A stretch of DNA of 64,000 nt, taken from the NCBI GenBank assembly GCA_965216905.1, contig OZ244213.1, positions 620,001-684,000 on the forward strand, read 5' to 3'. The stretch's first letter is position 1; every line of letters starts with the position of its first letter. The stretch comes from G965216905 sp965216905. Its GTDB lineage: Bacteria; Actinomycetota; Acidimicrobiia; Spongiisociales; ZC4RG35. Of the stretch, positions 31,956 through 40,286 are shown piece by piece. Position numbers and translations under genes: made by a program. The notes under the pieces were generated by a model. The model did no database searches and was not told the origin of the DNA. It saw nothing but the letters and a program-made list of their open reading frames with translations.

Positions 31956-32027
31956 GTCAACTCCTCAATCGGTCGCAGTACGCAGAGTGTACGGCGATCG
32001 GTGGCGGCGTCGGTTGACGGGCACGGA

Positions 32028-32300
32028 TCAGGACGCGCGGCGGACGATGCTCCGTTCACGCCGCACTCGGCGCCGCTCCCGTTCGGACATTCCCCCCCAG
32101 ATGCCGAACTTCTCTCCTTGGAGCAGTGCGAACTCGAGGCAGTCGACCTTCACCTCGCAGGCGGCACAGATCGCCTTCGCCTTCCGGGTCGACGCACCTC
32201 GCTCGGGAAAGAACAGGTCGGCGTCGGCTCCGCGGCAGCTGGCGTAGTCCTGCCACGCCAACTCATCGACTGCCAGCGCCTCGATCAACTTGCTGTGCAT
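32028..32300 (-). CDS. whiB: WhiB-family iron-sulfur transcription regulator (WhiB/WhiB2-like)
   Basis: A 90-residue protein with the four cluster cysteines C22, C45, C48 and C54 (ASCRG, AICAACEVKVDCL), the tryptophan turn GIWGG (66-70) and a basic tail RRRVRRERS. The order FFPERGAST and GEKFGIWGGMSERERRR is closest to the WhiB/WhiB2 (WhmD) type, which controls septation and sporulation genes. The start is ATG 32300 with aagagggg upstream; the long open frame above it is spurious. A 14-bp palindrome lies 23 bp upstream. Confidence 0.92.
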   Translation of the reverse strand: MHSKLIEALAVDELAWQDYASCRGADADLFFPERGASTRKAKAICAACEVKVDCLEFALLQGEKFGIWGGMSERERRRVRRERSIVRRAS

Positions 32301-32322
32301 GGGTGCGTCCCCTCTTGACACG

Positions 32323-32336
32323 CGTGTAATTACACG
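32323..32336. promoter_or_regulatory. 14-bp palindrome in the whiB promoter region
   Basis: cgtgtaattacacg is a perfect inverted repeat 23 bp upstream of the whiB ATG. Its AT-rich core stands out in this GC-rich region. It is a candidate operator for whiB, or for the divergent sdhCAB operon starting 230 bp away. Confidence 0.5.
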
Positions 32337-32567
32337 GATGTGATTGTGGTGGACGGACGCTCCCCCGTCAACCCGGAAATCCCGGATGCGACCTCCCCGG
32401 TCGGCTATGCACCGGGCGTCACGACTCTCTCCACCGGCCCCCCGCCGCTCGCGGCCGGAGCGCCACCGGTCGCCGATCGGTCCTGCTCGGGCCCGGTGTT
32501 CGACGCTCGTCGAGGGGCCGTGGCCGGGCGACTTCGATCTCGAGAGCCGGTGTTGCATAATCGGCCC

Positions 32568-33320
32568 ATGGCAGCCGACACGCTCACCAGACCGGATCGT
32601 CGAGTTCCCTGGCCCGTTGCCTTCTACAGGTCGGCGGTAGGCAAGAAGTGGGTGATGGCCGTCACCGGCCTCATCTTGATGGGCTTCGTCCTCGTCCACA
32701 TGATCGGCAACCTCAAGATCTACATCGGCGAAGTCGAGAACGCCGTCGGCGCCGTCGACTATGAGATCGACTTCTATGGGGAGGCGCTGCGGTCGCTGCT
32801 GTTCCCCCTGGTCCCGGAGTACGCAGTGCTGTGGCTGATGAGAATCGGTCTGCTCCTCGCATTCGTCCTCCACGTGCACTGTGCCTACAGCCTCACGTTG
32901 GTCAACCGAGCGGCCCGGTCCGTCGGATATCAGGGTCCACGAAGCTACCTCGCCGCCAACTATGCGTCTCGGACGATGCGCTGGAGCGGCATCATCGTCC
33001 TGCTGTTCATCGCCTGGCATCTGGCCGACTTCACCCTCGGGATCCAACCATTCGCACCCGGCGGATTCGAACATGGCGAAGTGCACGCCAACTTCATCGC
33101 CAGCTTCTCGCGGGTTCCCGTGGCAGTCCTCTACATCGTGGCCAATCTGGCGCTCGGACTCCATCTCTTCCACGGCGCCTGGTCGATGTTCCAGAGCCTC
33201 GGAGCCAACAACCCCCGATTCAACAAGTGGCGTCGCTACTTCGCGATCGCATTCGCAGCCGTGGTGGTTGTCGCCAACATCAGCTTCCCGGTGGCGGTGC
33301 TGACCGGGATCGTGTCATGA
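32568..33320 (+). CDS. sdhC: Succinate dehydrogenase cytochrome b subunit (SdhC, type B)
   Basis: A 250-residue membrane protein with five hydrophobic helices, typical of the three-subunit type B succinate:quinone oxidoreductase whose single membrane subunit binds two hemes. Candidate heme ligand histidines lie in LVHMIGNL near residue 45, FVLHVHCAYS near 103, AWHLADFTLG near 150 and LFHGAWSMFQ near 205. ATG 32568 is chosen over upstream in-frame codons because MAADTLTRPDRR starts the family. There is no sdhD gene, consistent with this type. Confidence 0.9.
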   Translation: MAADTLTRPDRRVPWPVAFYRSAVGKKWVMAVTGLILMGFVLVHMIGNLKIYIGEVENAVGAVDYEIDFYGEALRSLLFPLVPEYAVLWLMRIGLLLAFVLHVHCAYSLTLVNRAARSVGYQGPRSYLAANYASRTMRWSGIIVLLFIAWHLADFTLGIQPFAPGGFEHGEVHANFIASFSRVPVAVLYIVANLALGLHLFHGAWSMFQSLGANNPRFNKWRRYFAIAFAAVVVVANISFPVAVLTGIVS

Positions 33321-33337
33321 CGGGAAGGGGAGCAGCC

Positions 33338-35257
33338 ATGTCCGAGCTCGAGTCCAGGGTCCCCGACGGCCCGCTCGCCGACAAGTGGGAGAACCACAAG
33401 GCCAGCATCAAACTGGTCGCCCCGAACAACAAGCGGAAGTTCAAGGTCTTGGTCGTCGGCACCGGCTTGGCCGGGGCGTCGGCCGCAGCCACCCTCGGCG
33501 AACTCGGCTACCAGGTCGACGCCTTCACGTTCCACGACAGCCCCCGTCGTGCCCATTCCATCGCCGCCCAGGGCGGGATCAACGCCGCCAAGAACTACCG
33601 GAACGACGGCGACTCGGTGTACCGGCTCTTCTACGACACCATCAAGGGGGGCGACTACCGGAGCCGCGAGGCCAACGTGTACCGACTGGCGGAGGTCTCG
33701 GCCGAGATCATCGACCAGGCCACCGCCCAGGGCGTGCCATTCGCCCGGGAATATGGCGGCCTGCTCGACAATCGATCTTTCGGCGGCGTCCAGGTGTCTC
33801 GAACGTTCTACGCACGTGGCCAGACCGGCCAGCAGCTCCTGATCGGCGCCTATCAGGCGATGATGCGGCAGGTGCATCTCGGCTCGGTCAACCTCCACAA
33901 CAAGGTGGAGATGCTGGACCTCGTCGTCAAGGACGGCCGGGCGGTCGGGATCGTCACCCGAGACTTGACCAACGGCGAGATCCGATCCTGGTCGGGCCAT
34001 GCCGTCGTACTCGCCACCGGTGGCTACTCCAACGTGTACTACCTCTCCACCAACGCGATGTACTGCAACGTCACCGCGGCCTGGCGGGCACACCGGCGCG
34101 GCGCCGCGTTCGCCAACCCGTGCTTCACGCAGATCCATCCCACCTGCATTCCCCAGTCGGACGAGTTTCAGTCGAAGCTCACGCTGATGTCCGAGTCCCT
34201 GCGGAACGACGGTCGCATCTGGGTGCCGATCGACCCCGACGACGACCGGCCACCCGGCGAGATTCCCATCGAGGCTCGCGACTACTACCTGGAGCGTATC
34301 TACCCGGCCTTCGGCAATCTCGTGCCCCGGGACGTGGCGTCCCGGGCCGCCAAACGGATGGTCGACCAGGGAAAGGGAGTCGGGTCGTTGAAGAACGGGG
34401 TCTACCTCGACTTCGGAACGGCGATCGAGCGTCTCGGGGTGGAGACGATCGAGGCTCGGTACTCGAATCTGTTCGAGATGTACGAGCGGATCACCGACGA
34501 GAACCCGTACAAGATGCCGATGCGGATCTACCCGGCTCCCCACTACACGATGGGCGGTCTGTGGGTGGACTACAACCTCATGACCACCATCCCCGGGTTG
34601 TACGCGATCGGCGAGGCGAACTTCTCCGATCATGGCGCCAACCGCCTGGGCGCATCGGCGCTGATGCAGGGTCTCGCCGACGGATACTTCGTCCTTCCGT
34701 ACACGATCGGGGACTTCCTCGCCAAGCATCTCAACGAGGACGTGGTGCCGACCACCGACCCGGCGTTCGCCGAGATCAGACAGGAGGTCGATGAACGGGT
34801 CGATCGGTACGTCTCGTCCCGGGGCACGCGGACGGTCGACGACTTCCACCGCCAGTTGGGGCGGATCGTGTGGGACAGCTGCGGGATGAGCCGGGACGCC
34901 ACCGGGCTCGAGAAGGCGTTGAGCGACATCCCGGCGCTGTACGAGGAGTTCCGCAACGACGTCAAGGTGCTGGGGACCGGCGACTCGGTGAACCAGACGC
35001 TGGAGAAGGCGGGCCGGGTCGACGACTTCTTCGAGCTGGCCCTGACCATGTGTCGCGACGCTCTGCATCGCGAGGAATCCTGCGGCGGCCACTTCCGCGA
35101 GGAGTACCAGACCGCAGAAGGGGAAGCGCTCCGGCGCGACGACGAGTTCGCGTTCGTGTCGGCGTGGGACTGGACGGGAGACCCGGCCGAGCCCCGGCTG
35201 ATCGCCGAACCTCTCGAATTCGAGAACGTGGAGCTGACCACGAGGAGCTACAAGTGA
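33338..35257 (+). CDS. sdhA: Succinate dehydrogenase flavoprotein subunit
   Basis: A 639-residue flavoprotein. The FAD-binding start is KVLVVGTGLAGASAAATLGE. The FAD-linking His is in HSIAAQGGINAAKN, substrate residues lie in the segment NPCFTQIHPTCIP, and the active-site stretch is RIYPAPHYTMGGLWVDYN, followed by GEANFSDHGANRLGASALMQ. It oxidises succinate to fumarate in the TCA cycle. ATG 33338 has aaggggag 7 bp upstream; a second in-frame ATG at 33317 overlaps the sdhC stop (ATGA) and would add seven residues. Confidence 0.94.
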   Translation: MSELESRVPDGPLADKWENHKASIKLVAPNNKRKFKVLVVGTGLAGASAAATLGELGYQVDAFTFHDSPRRAHSIAAQGGINAAKNYRNDGDSVYRLFYDTIKGGDYRSREANVYRLAEVSAEIIDQATAQGVPFAREYGGLLDNRSFGGVQVSRTFYARGQTGQQLLIGAYQAMMRQVHLGSVNLHNKVEMLDLVVKDGRAVGIVTRDLTNGEIRSWSGHAVVLATGGYSNVYYLSTNAMYCNVTAAWRAHRRGAAFANPCFTQIHPTCIPQSDEFQSKLTLMSESLRNDGRIWVPIDPDDDRPPGEIPIEARDYYLERIYPAFGNLVPRDVASRAAKRMVDQGKGVGSLKNGVYLDFGTAIERLGVETIEARYSNLFEMYERITDENPYKMPMRIYPAPHYTMGGLWVDYNLMTTIPGLYAIGEANFSDHGANRLGASALMQGLADGYFVLPYTIGDFLAKHLNEDVVPTTDPAFAEIRQEVDERVDRYVSSRGTRTVDDFHRQLGRIVWDSCGMSRDATGLEKALSDIPALYEEFRNDVKVLGTGDSVNQTLEKAGRVDDFFELALTMCRDALHREESCGGHFREEYQTAEGEALRRDDEFAFVSAWDWTGDPAEPRLIAEPLEFENVELTTRSYK

Positions 35258-35321
35258 GGCGCCGGAGCCGAGACATGATCCGCAACACGCCGATCGGGCG
35301 ACTCGAGCCGGAGGCGGCGGA

Positions 35322-36083
35322 ATGAACATCACATTGCAGGTGTGGCGCCAATCCGGACCGTCGTCGGTTGGCTCGTTCGAGACCTATCAGGTCCGTGACG
35401 TGAAAGAAGACATGTCCTTCCTGGAGATGTTGGACCTGCTGAACGAGCGCCTCACGATCGAGGATCGGGAGCCGGTCACCTTCGACTCGGACTGCCGAGA
35501 GGGAATCTGCGGAACCTGCGGCGTGATGATCAACGGGCAGGCCCATGGTCCGATGCCGGGCACCGCCACCTGCCAGCTCCACATGCGATCGTTCTCGGAC
35601 GGCGACACCATCGTCGTCGAGCCCTGGCGCGCCACCGGGTTCCCGATCGTGAAAGACCTCATGGTCGACCGGGATGCACTCGATCGCATCGTGGAGGCGG
35701 GTGGATACATCACGGTTGCGACCGGGTCGGCGCCGGACGCCAACCTGATCCCCGTCCCCAAGGAGGTCGCCGAGACCGCCTTCAACGCCGCCGCCTGCAT
35801 CGGCTGCGGGGCCTGTGTCGCCGCCTGCCCCAACTCGGCCGGTCAGTTGTTCACCGCCGCCAAGGTGAGCCATCTGAACCTTCTACCGCAGGGACAGCCG
35901 GAGCGCTACGAGCGGGTGGAGGCGATGGTCGACACGATGGAGGAGCTCTTCGGCTCCTGTACCAACCACGGTGAGTGCGAGAAGGCCTGTCCCAAGTCGA
36001 TCTCGATCGACTTCATCGCTCTCATGAACGCCGACTACGTGAAGGCCAAGTTCCGCAATCGCCGGATGCTCAGCCGGAGCTGA
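35322..36083 (+). CDS. sdhB: Succinate dehydrogenase iron-sulfur subunit
   Basis: A 253-residue protein with an N-terminal [2Fe-2S] domain (SDCREGICGTCGVMINGQ and a fourth Cys in TATCQLHM) and a C-terminal domain with [4Fe-4S] (CIGCGACVAACPN) and [3Fe-4S] (SCTNHGECEKACPKSI) motifs. All cluster cysteines are present. It carries electrons from SdhA to SdhC. The start has ggaggcgg ahead of it, 64 bp after sdhA. Confidence 0.94.
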   Translation: MNITLQVWRQSGPSSVGSFETYQVRDVKEDMSFLEMLDLLNERLTIEDREPVTFDSDCREGICGTCGVMINGQAHGPMPGTATCQLHMRSFSDGDTIVVEPWRATGFPIVKDLMVDRDALDRIVEAGGYITVATGSAPDANLIPVPKEVAETAFNAAACIGCGACVAACPNSAGQLFTAAKVSHLNLLPQGQPERYERVEAMVDTMEELFGSCTNHGECEKACPKSISIDFIALMNADYVKAKFRNRRMLSRS

Positions 36084-36179
36084 ACACCGGCGGACAACTC
36101 GGCTCGGCAGCGGGCAGACGAGGAATGGGCCTCAGACCATCCGCTTAACTTTCGCGCACCGGTCGCCGACAGGCGTCCC

Positions 36180-36605
36180 GTGGCATACGAACCAGGCTCG
36201 CCCGTGGACGAGCGGGGCGCGGCACTCGTCGAGTTCGCCCTCGTCCTTCCACTGCTGATGCTGCTGCTGCTCGGCATCTTCACCACCGCGCGCGCATGGA
36301 ACGTGCACAACACCATCGACCATGCCGCCCGAGAGGCTGCTCGGTACGGAGCGACCAGTGACCCCTGGAATGCCGCCACCGTCCGCGGCGTAGCCCAACT
36401 GGAGCTGCAGGCGGCCGGTATCGACGCAGCGGCCATCAGCATGTGCGTCGAGATGGGGCCCAACCCGTGCATGGCGGATCCGTCGAATCTCTTCCCCGAG
36501 GATCTGGTGGGGATCACGCTCACGTTCCCCGACTACCCGCTGGAGTTCCTGTTCTGGACAACCGATGTCGACCTGAGCGCCACCGCGGTGGCCCGGTACG
36601 AGTGA
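36180..36605 (+). CDS. TadE-like pseudopilin (1 of 4)
   Basis: A 141-residue protein starting at GTG 36180. The TadE-type N-terminus DERGAALVEFALVLPLLMLL has Glu at position 5 of the membrane helix, after a GA processing site, followed by IFTTARAWNVHNTIDHAAREAA. Prepilin peptidase would cut at G/A. TadE proteins are minor pilins of the Tad/Flp secretion system. The rest is short and has one Cys pair (MCVEMGPNPC). It is immediately followed by a TadG-like gene. Confidence 0.82.
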   Translation: MAYEPGSPVDERGAALVEFALVLPLLMLLLLGIFTTARAWNVHNTIDHAAREAARYGATSDPWNAATVRGVAQLELQAAGIDAAAISMCVEMGPNPCMADPSNLFPEDLVGITLTFPDYPLEFLFWTTDVDLSATAVARYE

Positions 36606-36606
36606 C

Positions 36607-37857
36607 ATGAGGGAACAGGGCGCCACATCGATCCTGGTGGCCGGCTCCCTGCTGTTCCTCCTCGGAATGGCGGCTCTGGCGGTCGACGTCTCCGGATTCT
36701 TCAAGACGGCTCGCAGCGACCAGACCACCGCCGACCTCGCCTGCCTGGCCGGTGTGGTCCATCTCCCATTGGACGGCGCCGAGGCGATCGATCGCGCCGC
36801 CACCGTCACTCGCCTCAACTGGGCGGCGATGCGATATGCCGCCGTGATGACGACCGGACCCACGACCGCACGGATGGGGGACGGCTCCGGCAGCGAGGTC
36901 CGGTTCGAGACGCACTACGGGGGCGACCCCTACACGATGCGGGTGGAGGTGTCGGAGGTGACCCCCACCCACTTCGGGAAGGCGCTGGGCATCGACGACG
37001 TCACCGTCGGCCAGGTCGCCACCTGTCAGACCTCGTTCGTTTCGACCATCTACCCCACGATGCCGGTCGGGATCCTGCCGGGCGGATTCTCCGGCAACCT
37101 GTTTGGACCCGATCCCTGCGGGTCGAGTTCCGGCAACTGCGGGACCATCGACGTTCCGCGTGCCACCGGCGGCAACGAGCTGGTCGACAACATCGGAGAC
37201 GGTCTGGATCGCAAGCTGGTGCCCGCGCTCGGCGCCAATCCCGGAGTCGACTGCAACGCGGTTGGACCCGACGACGAGTGCAGCCAGATCAACTCGAACC
37301 CAGGAGTCAGCGCCAGCCACATCGGTGGAGGATTCATCGCCCTCCTGCAAGACAAGGGAGGGGCGGACTGCACGTTCAAACAACGCGGACGCGACCTCGA
37401 TTGCGACAGTCCGACGCAGATCCTCGGTGGCGCCCCCACCCCGCTGGCCGGCGCGCAGCCGAGCATGCCGTCGTGGTGGGACACGAGCCTCTACGGCCCG
37501 TACTCGGGATTGTCCGCCCACTACTGGTACGACGGTCCCATCGCCAAGTGCGACAGCCCCCGGCTGGGCGTGATTCCGATCGTGTCAGCCGACCTGACCT
37601 GGGATCTGGGCGACCCGCGGCCCGGCTGGCCCAACGGCCGCAGCGATCCGGTGAAGGTGGTGGGCGCAGCCGACGCCATCATCATCGACCCCAACGAGGG
37701 CACCGACTTCAAAGGTGGCGGCAACCTCAAACACGCCTCCGCCATCATCATGTGGTTCGGACCCAACACCACATGCGCCGACACCGGGGCCTCCTACGGA
37801 ATCCTCAACGGTGGCAACAAGGTCGTCGACAAGACGGTCAAACTCGTCGCCGACTGA
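36607..37857 (+). CDS. TadG-like pilus-associated protein, type B (1 of 2)
   Basis: A 416-residue protein with the TadG/Flp-assembly start REQGATSILVAGSLLFLLGM (membrane helix) and the adjacent motif SDQTTADLACLAGVVHLP. The large exported part has several Cys (CGSSSGNCGTIDVP, DDECSQIN, GGADCTFKQRGRDLDC) that can form disulfides. A similar plan (GILPFG or GILPGG turn, then a C-x-n-GNFG/GNCG region) occurs in the gene at 42013, its closest relative here. It starts 1 bp after the TadE-like gene, so they are co-translated. Role: minor pilin or surface anchor. Confidence 0.75.
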   Translation: MREQGATSILVAGSLLFLLGMAALAVDVSGFFKTARSDQTTADLACLAGVVHLPLDGAEAIDRAATVTRLNWAAMRYAAVMTTGPTTARMGDGSGSEVRFETHYGGDPYTMRVEVSEVTPTHFGKALGIDDVTVGQVATCQTSFVSTIYPTMPVGILPGGFSGNLFGPDPCGSSSGNCGTIDVPRATGGNELVDNIGDGLDRKLVPALGANPGVDCNAVGPDDECSQINSNPGVSASHIGGGFIALLQDKGGADCTFKQRGRDLDCDSPTQILGGAPTPLAGAQPSMPSWWDTSLYGPYSGLSAHYWYDGPIAKCDSPRLGVIPIVSADLTWDLGDPRPGWPNGRSDPVKVVGAADAIIIDPNEGTDFKGGGNLKHASAIIMWFGPNTTCADTGASYGILNGGNKVVDKTVKLVAD

Positions 37858-37908
37858 CTTCTCGAATTCCGGTAACACGGAGCGTGGTCGGGCGACTACC
37901 GTCCTGAG

Positions 37909-37924
37909 TAGGTCGATCGACCTA
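37909..37924. promoter_or_regulatory. 16-bp perfect palindrome ahead of a TadG-like gene
   Basis: taggtcgatcgaccta is its own reverse complement and lies 21 bp upstream of the ATG at 37946, in the only sizeable gap inside the first half of the array. It may be an operator or a leader hairpin of a second transcript. Confidence 0.45.
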
Positions 37925-37945
37925 TGGGACGACGGGAGAGAGCGC

Positions 37946-39217
37946 ATGGCGAGGACCGGGCCGCTCGCGCCGGGTGAACATCGTGAGGCAGGGGCGACCG
38001 CCATCGTCGTCGCCGTCGCCCTGTTGGTATTGATGGGATTCGCCTCGCTGGCGATCGACGCCGGACTCGGATTCGACGACCGCCGCGGAACGCAGAACGC
38101 CGCCGACCTCGCCGCCCTCGCCGCCGCCTGGCAGCACTGCAACCCCGACTCGGGCGCCGGCTCTCCTCAGACGGTGGCCCGGGCCACCGCTGCCGCCAAC
38201 GGCTACCACCACGACCCGAGCATCGGACAGGAGGTTCGGGTTCACCCCGGGAGCGGGGTCCCGGCCGACGACCGGTGGCGCATCGAGATCACGACCCGCA
38301 ACGATGGAAGCTTCGGGGCGACCACTCCGTACGCGCCGGACCAGATCGACATCCTCTCCGAAGCCACCGCCGTGTGCATCGAGCGGGGTCTGGCCGACGG
38401 CTTCGCCCTGTTCGGCCGAGCCCCCAACTGCCCGGGGGTGGGTGGGGATCTCGATGCCTCGAGCGCCAACATCGTGATCGACGGCGATGTCCATGGGAAC
38501 GGCGACCTCAAGATCAGCGGTTCGAGCCCAACCGTCACCGGGACCGCCACCTATCGCGAACGCGACATGACCGCCGGCACCGTCGACGCCGAACAGTATT
38601 ACGGCTCACCCGTCGAGTACCCGCTCACGTTGTCGTTCTCGGAGTTCGACCCCGGCCAGCCCCGGGTCTCTCCACCGGCCACGCCGGCCGGCGAATATCA
38701 CGACTTCGGCTCCACCGACATCACGTCAGCCTCGGTGACGGCGATGGCGTTGGGTACGTCGAGCGGGAGCACGCTCACCATCTCCGAACCCGGCATCTAC
38801 AGAACGACGGGCGAGGTGGATCTCAAGACCGTGGACGTCGTCCTCACCGGACAGGCACTCAGCAAAGGAGTGACGTTCATCTCCGCCGGCGGGCAGGCGT
38901 TCAAGTCGTTGGCCAACGCAGCCGGGTACGCACCGGTCTCGCCGGGTGGGAGCTTCCCGATCCTCATGTTCACTCCCGCCGGAACGCAAGCCTGCAACGA
39001 CGTAGCGATCAAGGTGAGCGGCGACGGCGTCGTCTGGGGCGGACTGATCTTCGCTCCCAACGGCGGGGTCGACATCAGCGCGGCCGCCGTGTCGACGCTG
39101 AACCTCAACGGATCGATCATCGCCTACACCATCAACCTCTCCGGTGGGAGTATCGGGATTCAGTACCAAGATGACTCCTCCGTCGACCCATCCTTCCGGG
39201 TCGAACTGGTTGACTAG
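37946..39217 (+). CDS. TadG-like protein with beta-helix-type repeat domain, type A (1 of 2)
   Basis: A 423-residue exported protein starting MARTGPLAPGEHREAGATAI. Its membrane helix (IVVAVALLVLMGFASLAIDA) is followed by the TadG motif DDRRGTQNAADLAALAAAWQ. The outer domain repeats short strand-turn units typical of bacterial beta-helices (SANIVIDGDVHGNGDLKISG, GDGVVWGGLIFAPNGGVD) and ends RVELVD. It is a close paralogue of the gene at 40287, sharing the processing region, the N-terminal motif, the strand repeats and the last residues. Probable surface or pilus-tip protein of a Tad system. Confidence 0.78.
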   Translation: MARTGPLAPGEHREAGATAIVVAVALLVLMGFASLAIDAGLGFDDRRGTQNAADLAALAAAWQHCNPDSGAGSPQTVARATAAANGYHHDPSIGQEVRVHPGSGVPADDRWRIEITTRNDGSFGATTPYAPDQIDILSEATAVCIERGLADGFALFGRAPNCPGVGGDLDASSANIVIDGDVHGNGDLKISGSSPTVTGTATYRERDMTAGTVDAEQYYGSPVEYPLTLSFSEFDPGQPRVSPPATPAGEYHDFGSTDITSASVTAMALGTSSGSTLTISEPGIYRTTGEVDLKTVDVVLTGQALSKGVTFISAGGQAFKSLANAAGYAPVSPGGSFPILMFTPAGTQACNDVAIKVSGDGVVWGGLIFAPNGGVDISAAAVSTLNLNGSIIAYTINLSGGSIGIQYQDDSSVDPSFRVELVD

Positions 39218-39338
39218 TTCCATCGCGACCTCACCGACCCATGGTTGACCACCGTGGGTGGCGACTACACTGCACACAAGGGAATGGCGGGGCACACCCG
39301 CCGGGAGAGGGTCGGTGGGTCACTGATCGCCACGACCC

Positions 39339-39872
39339 GTGGATTCGAGCGGGGAAATCACGTTGCCGGCTGAACAATCGCCCAAGTTGCCGAAGGACGA
39401 CGAGCGAGGCGCCAACCTCGTCGAGTTCGCCATCATCGCACCACTCCTGTTTCTCTTGCTCTTCGGCGTCATCGAGTTTGCCCGTCTGGGCTACGCCTTC
39501 TCCGAGGTTTGGACCGCCGCCCGGGAAGGGGCCCGCTATGCCACGGTGGTCGGCGACGAAGACGGAAACGGAGAACCGAACTTCGTGGACTGTGACGGTA
39601 TCGAGGCGGCCGCGCTCTCCAAGGTGGTGGTCGGGACGCTGGGCGCCGCCGATGTCGACATCACATACACGACGCCGTCGTCCACCACCCGAGGATGCCA
39701 GGGGGGACTGACGGACCCCACCGACGGCGGGGACATCGACCCGGGGACCGAGATCACCGTCGAGGTGCGCGCCGCGTTCAACTCGGTGGTTCCCCTGATC
39801 GGGCAGTTCCTCAACGGGATCACGCTCGACTCCTCCCAATACCGGACGGTGAGCTATGGCATCGGCTCCTGA
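39339..39872 (+). CDS. TadE-like pseudopilin (2 of 4)
   Basis: A 177-residue protein from GTG 39339 (an alternative TTG at 39363 would shorten it by eight residues). It has DERGANLVEFAIIAPLLFLL, then IEFARLGYAFSEVWTAAREG. The outer part is acidic. The first of three overlapping or adjoining genes: its stop overlaps the next start by 17 bp. Confidence 0.8.
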   Translation: MDSSGEITLPAEQSPKLPKDDERGANLVEFAIIAPLLFLLLFGVIEFARLGYAFSEVWTAAREGARYATVVGDEDGNGEPNFVDCDGIEAAALSKVVVGTLGAADVDITYTTPSSTTRGCQGGLTDPTDGGDIDPGTEITVEVRAAFNSVVPLIGQFLNGITLDSSQYRTVSYGIGS

Positions 39873-40266
39873 CTCCCGGCGGGAACGCGGGGCGGCGGCC
39901 GTCGAGACGGCCGTCATCGTCGGGCTGTTCCTCATCCCGCTCTTGATCGGCATCGTCGATGTCGCCCGGCTCATCTACACCCACATCGTGGTCACCGAGG
40001 CGGCCCAGGAAGGAGCGATGTTCCTGGCGACCAACGAGACCGCCACCGTGGGTGCGGCCCAAACCCATGCGCTGGACTCGGTGGATTACACCTGGAACAC
40101 CGGCGTCGCCACCGGCACGTGCGCCACCGAGGGCCGGGCCACCGGCCAAGGGGGGTTGGTGACCATGCAGATCCAGGAAGACGTCGACCTGCTGTTCCCC
40201 TTCTTCGGCGGAACGGTCACGCTGTCCAAGACGGCGGACGGCGATCGGTTCTATCCATGTCCGTGA
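39856..40266 (+). CDS. TadE-like pseudopilin (3 of 4)
   Basis: A 136-residue protein with RRERGAAAVETAVIVGLFLI at the processing and membrane site and DVARLIYTHIVVTEAAQEGA after it. It starts inside the end of the preceding TadE-like gene, so translation is coupled. A TadG-like type A gene begins 20 bp after its stop. Confidence 0.8.
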   Translation: MASAPDSRRERGAAAVETAVIVGLFLIPLLIGIVDVARLIYTHIVVTEAAQEGAMFLATNETATVGAAQTHALDSVDYTWNTGVATGTCATEGRATGQGGLVTMQIQEDVDLLFPFFGGTVTLSKTADGDRFYPCP

Positions 40267-40286
40267 GAGGAGATCGGGGGGTTTCG

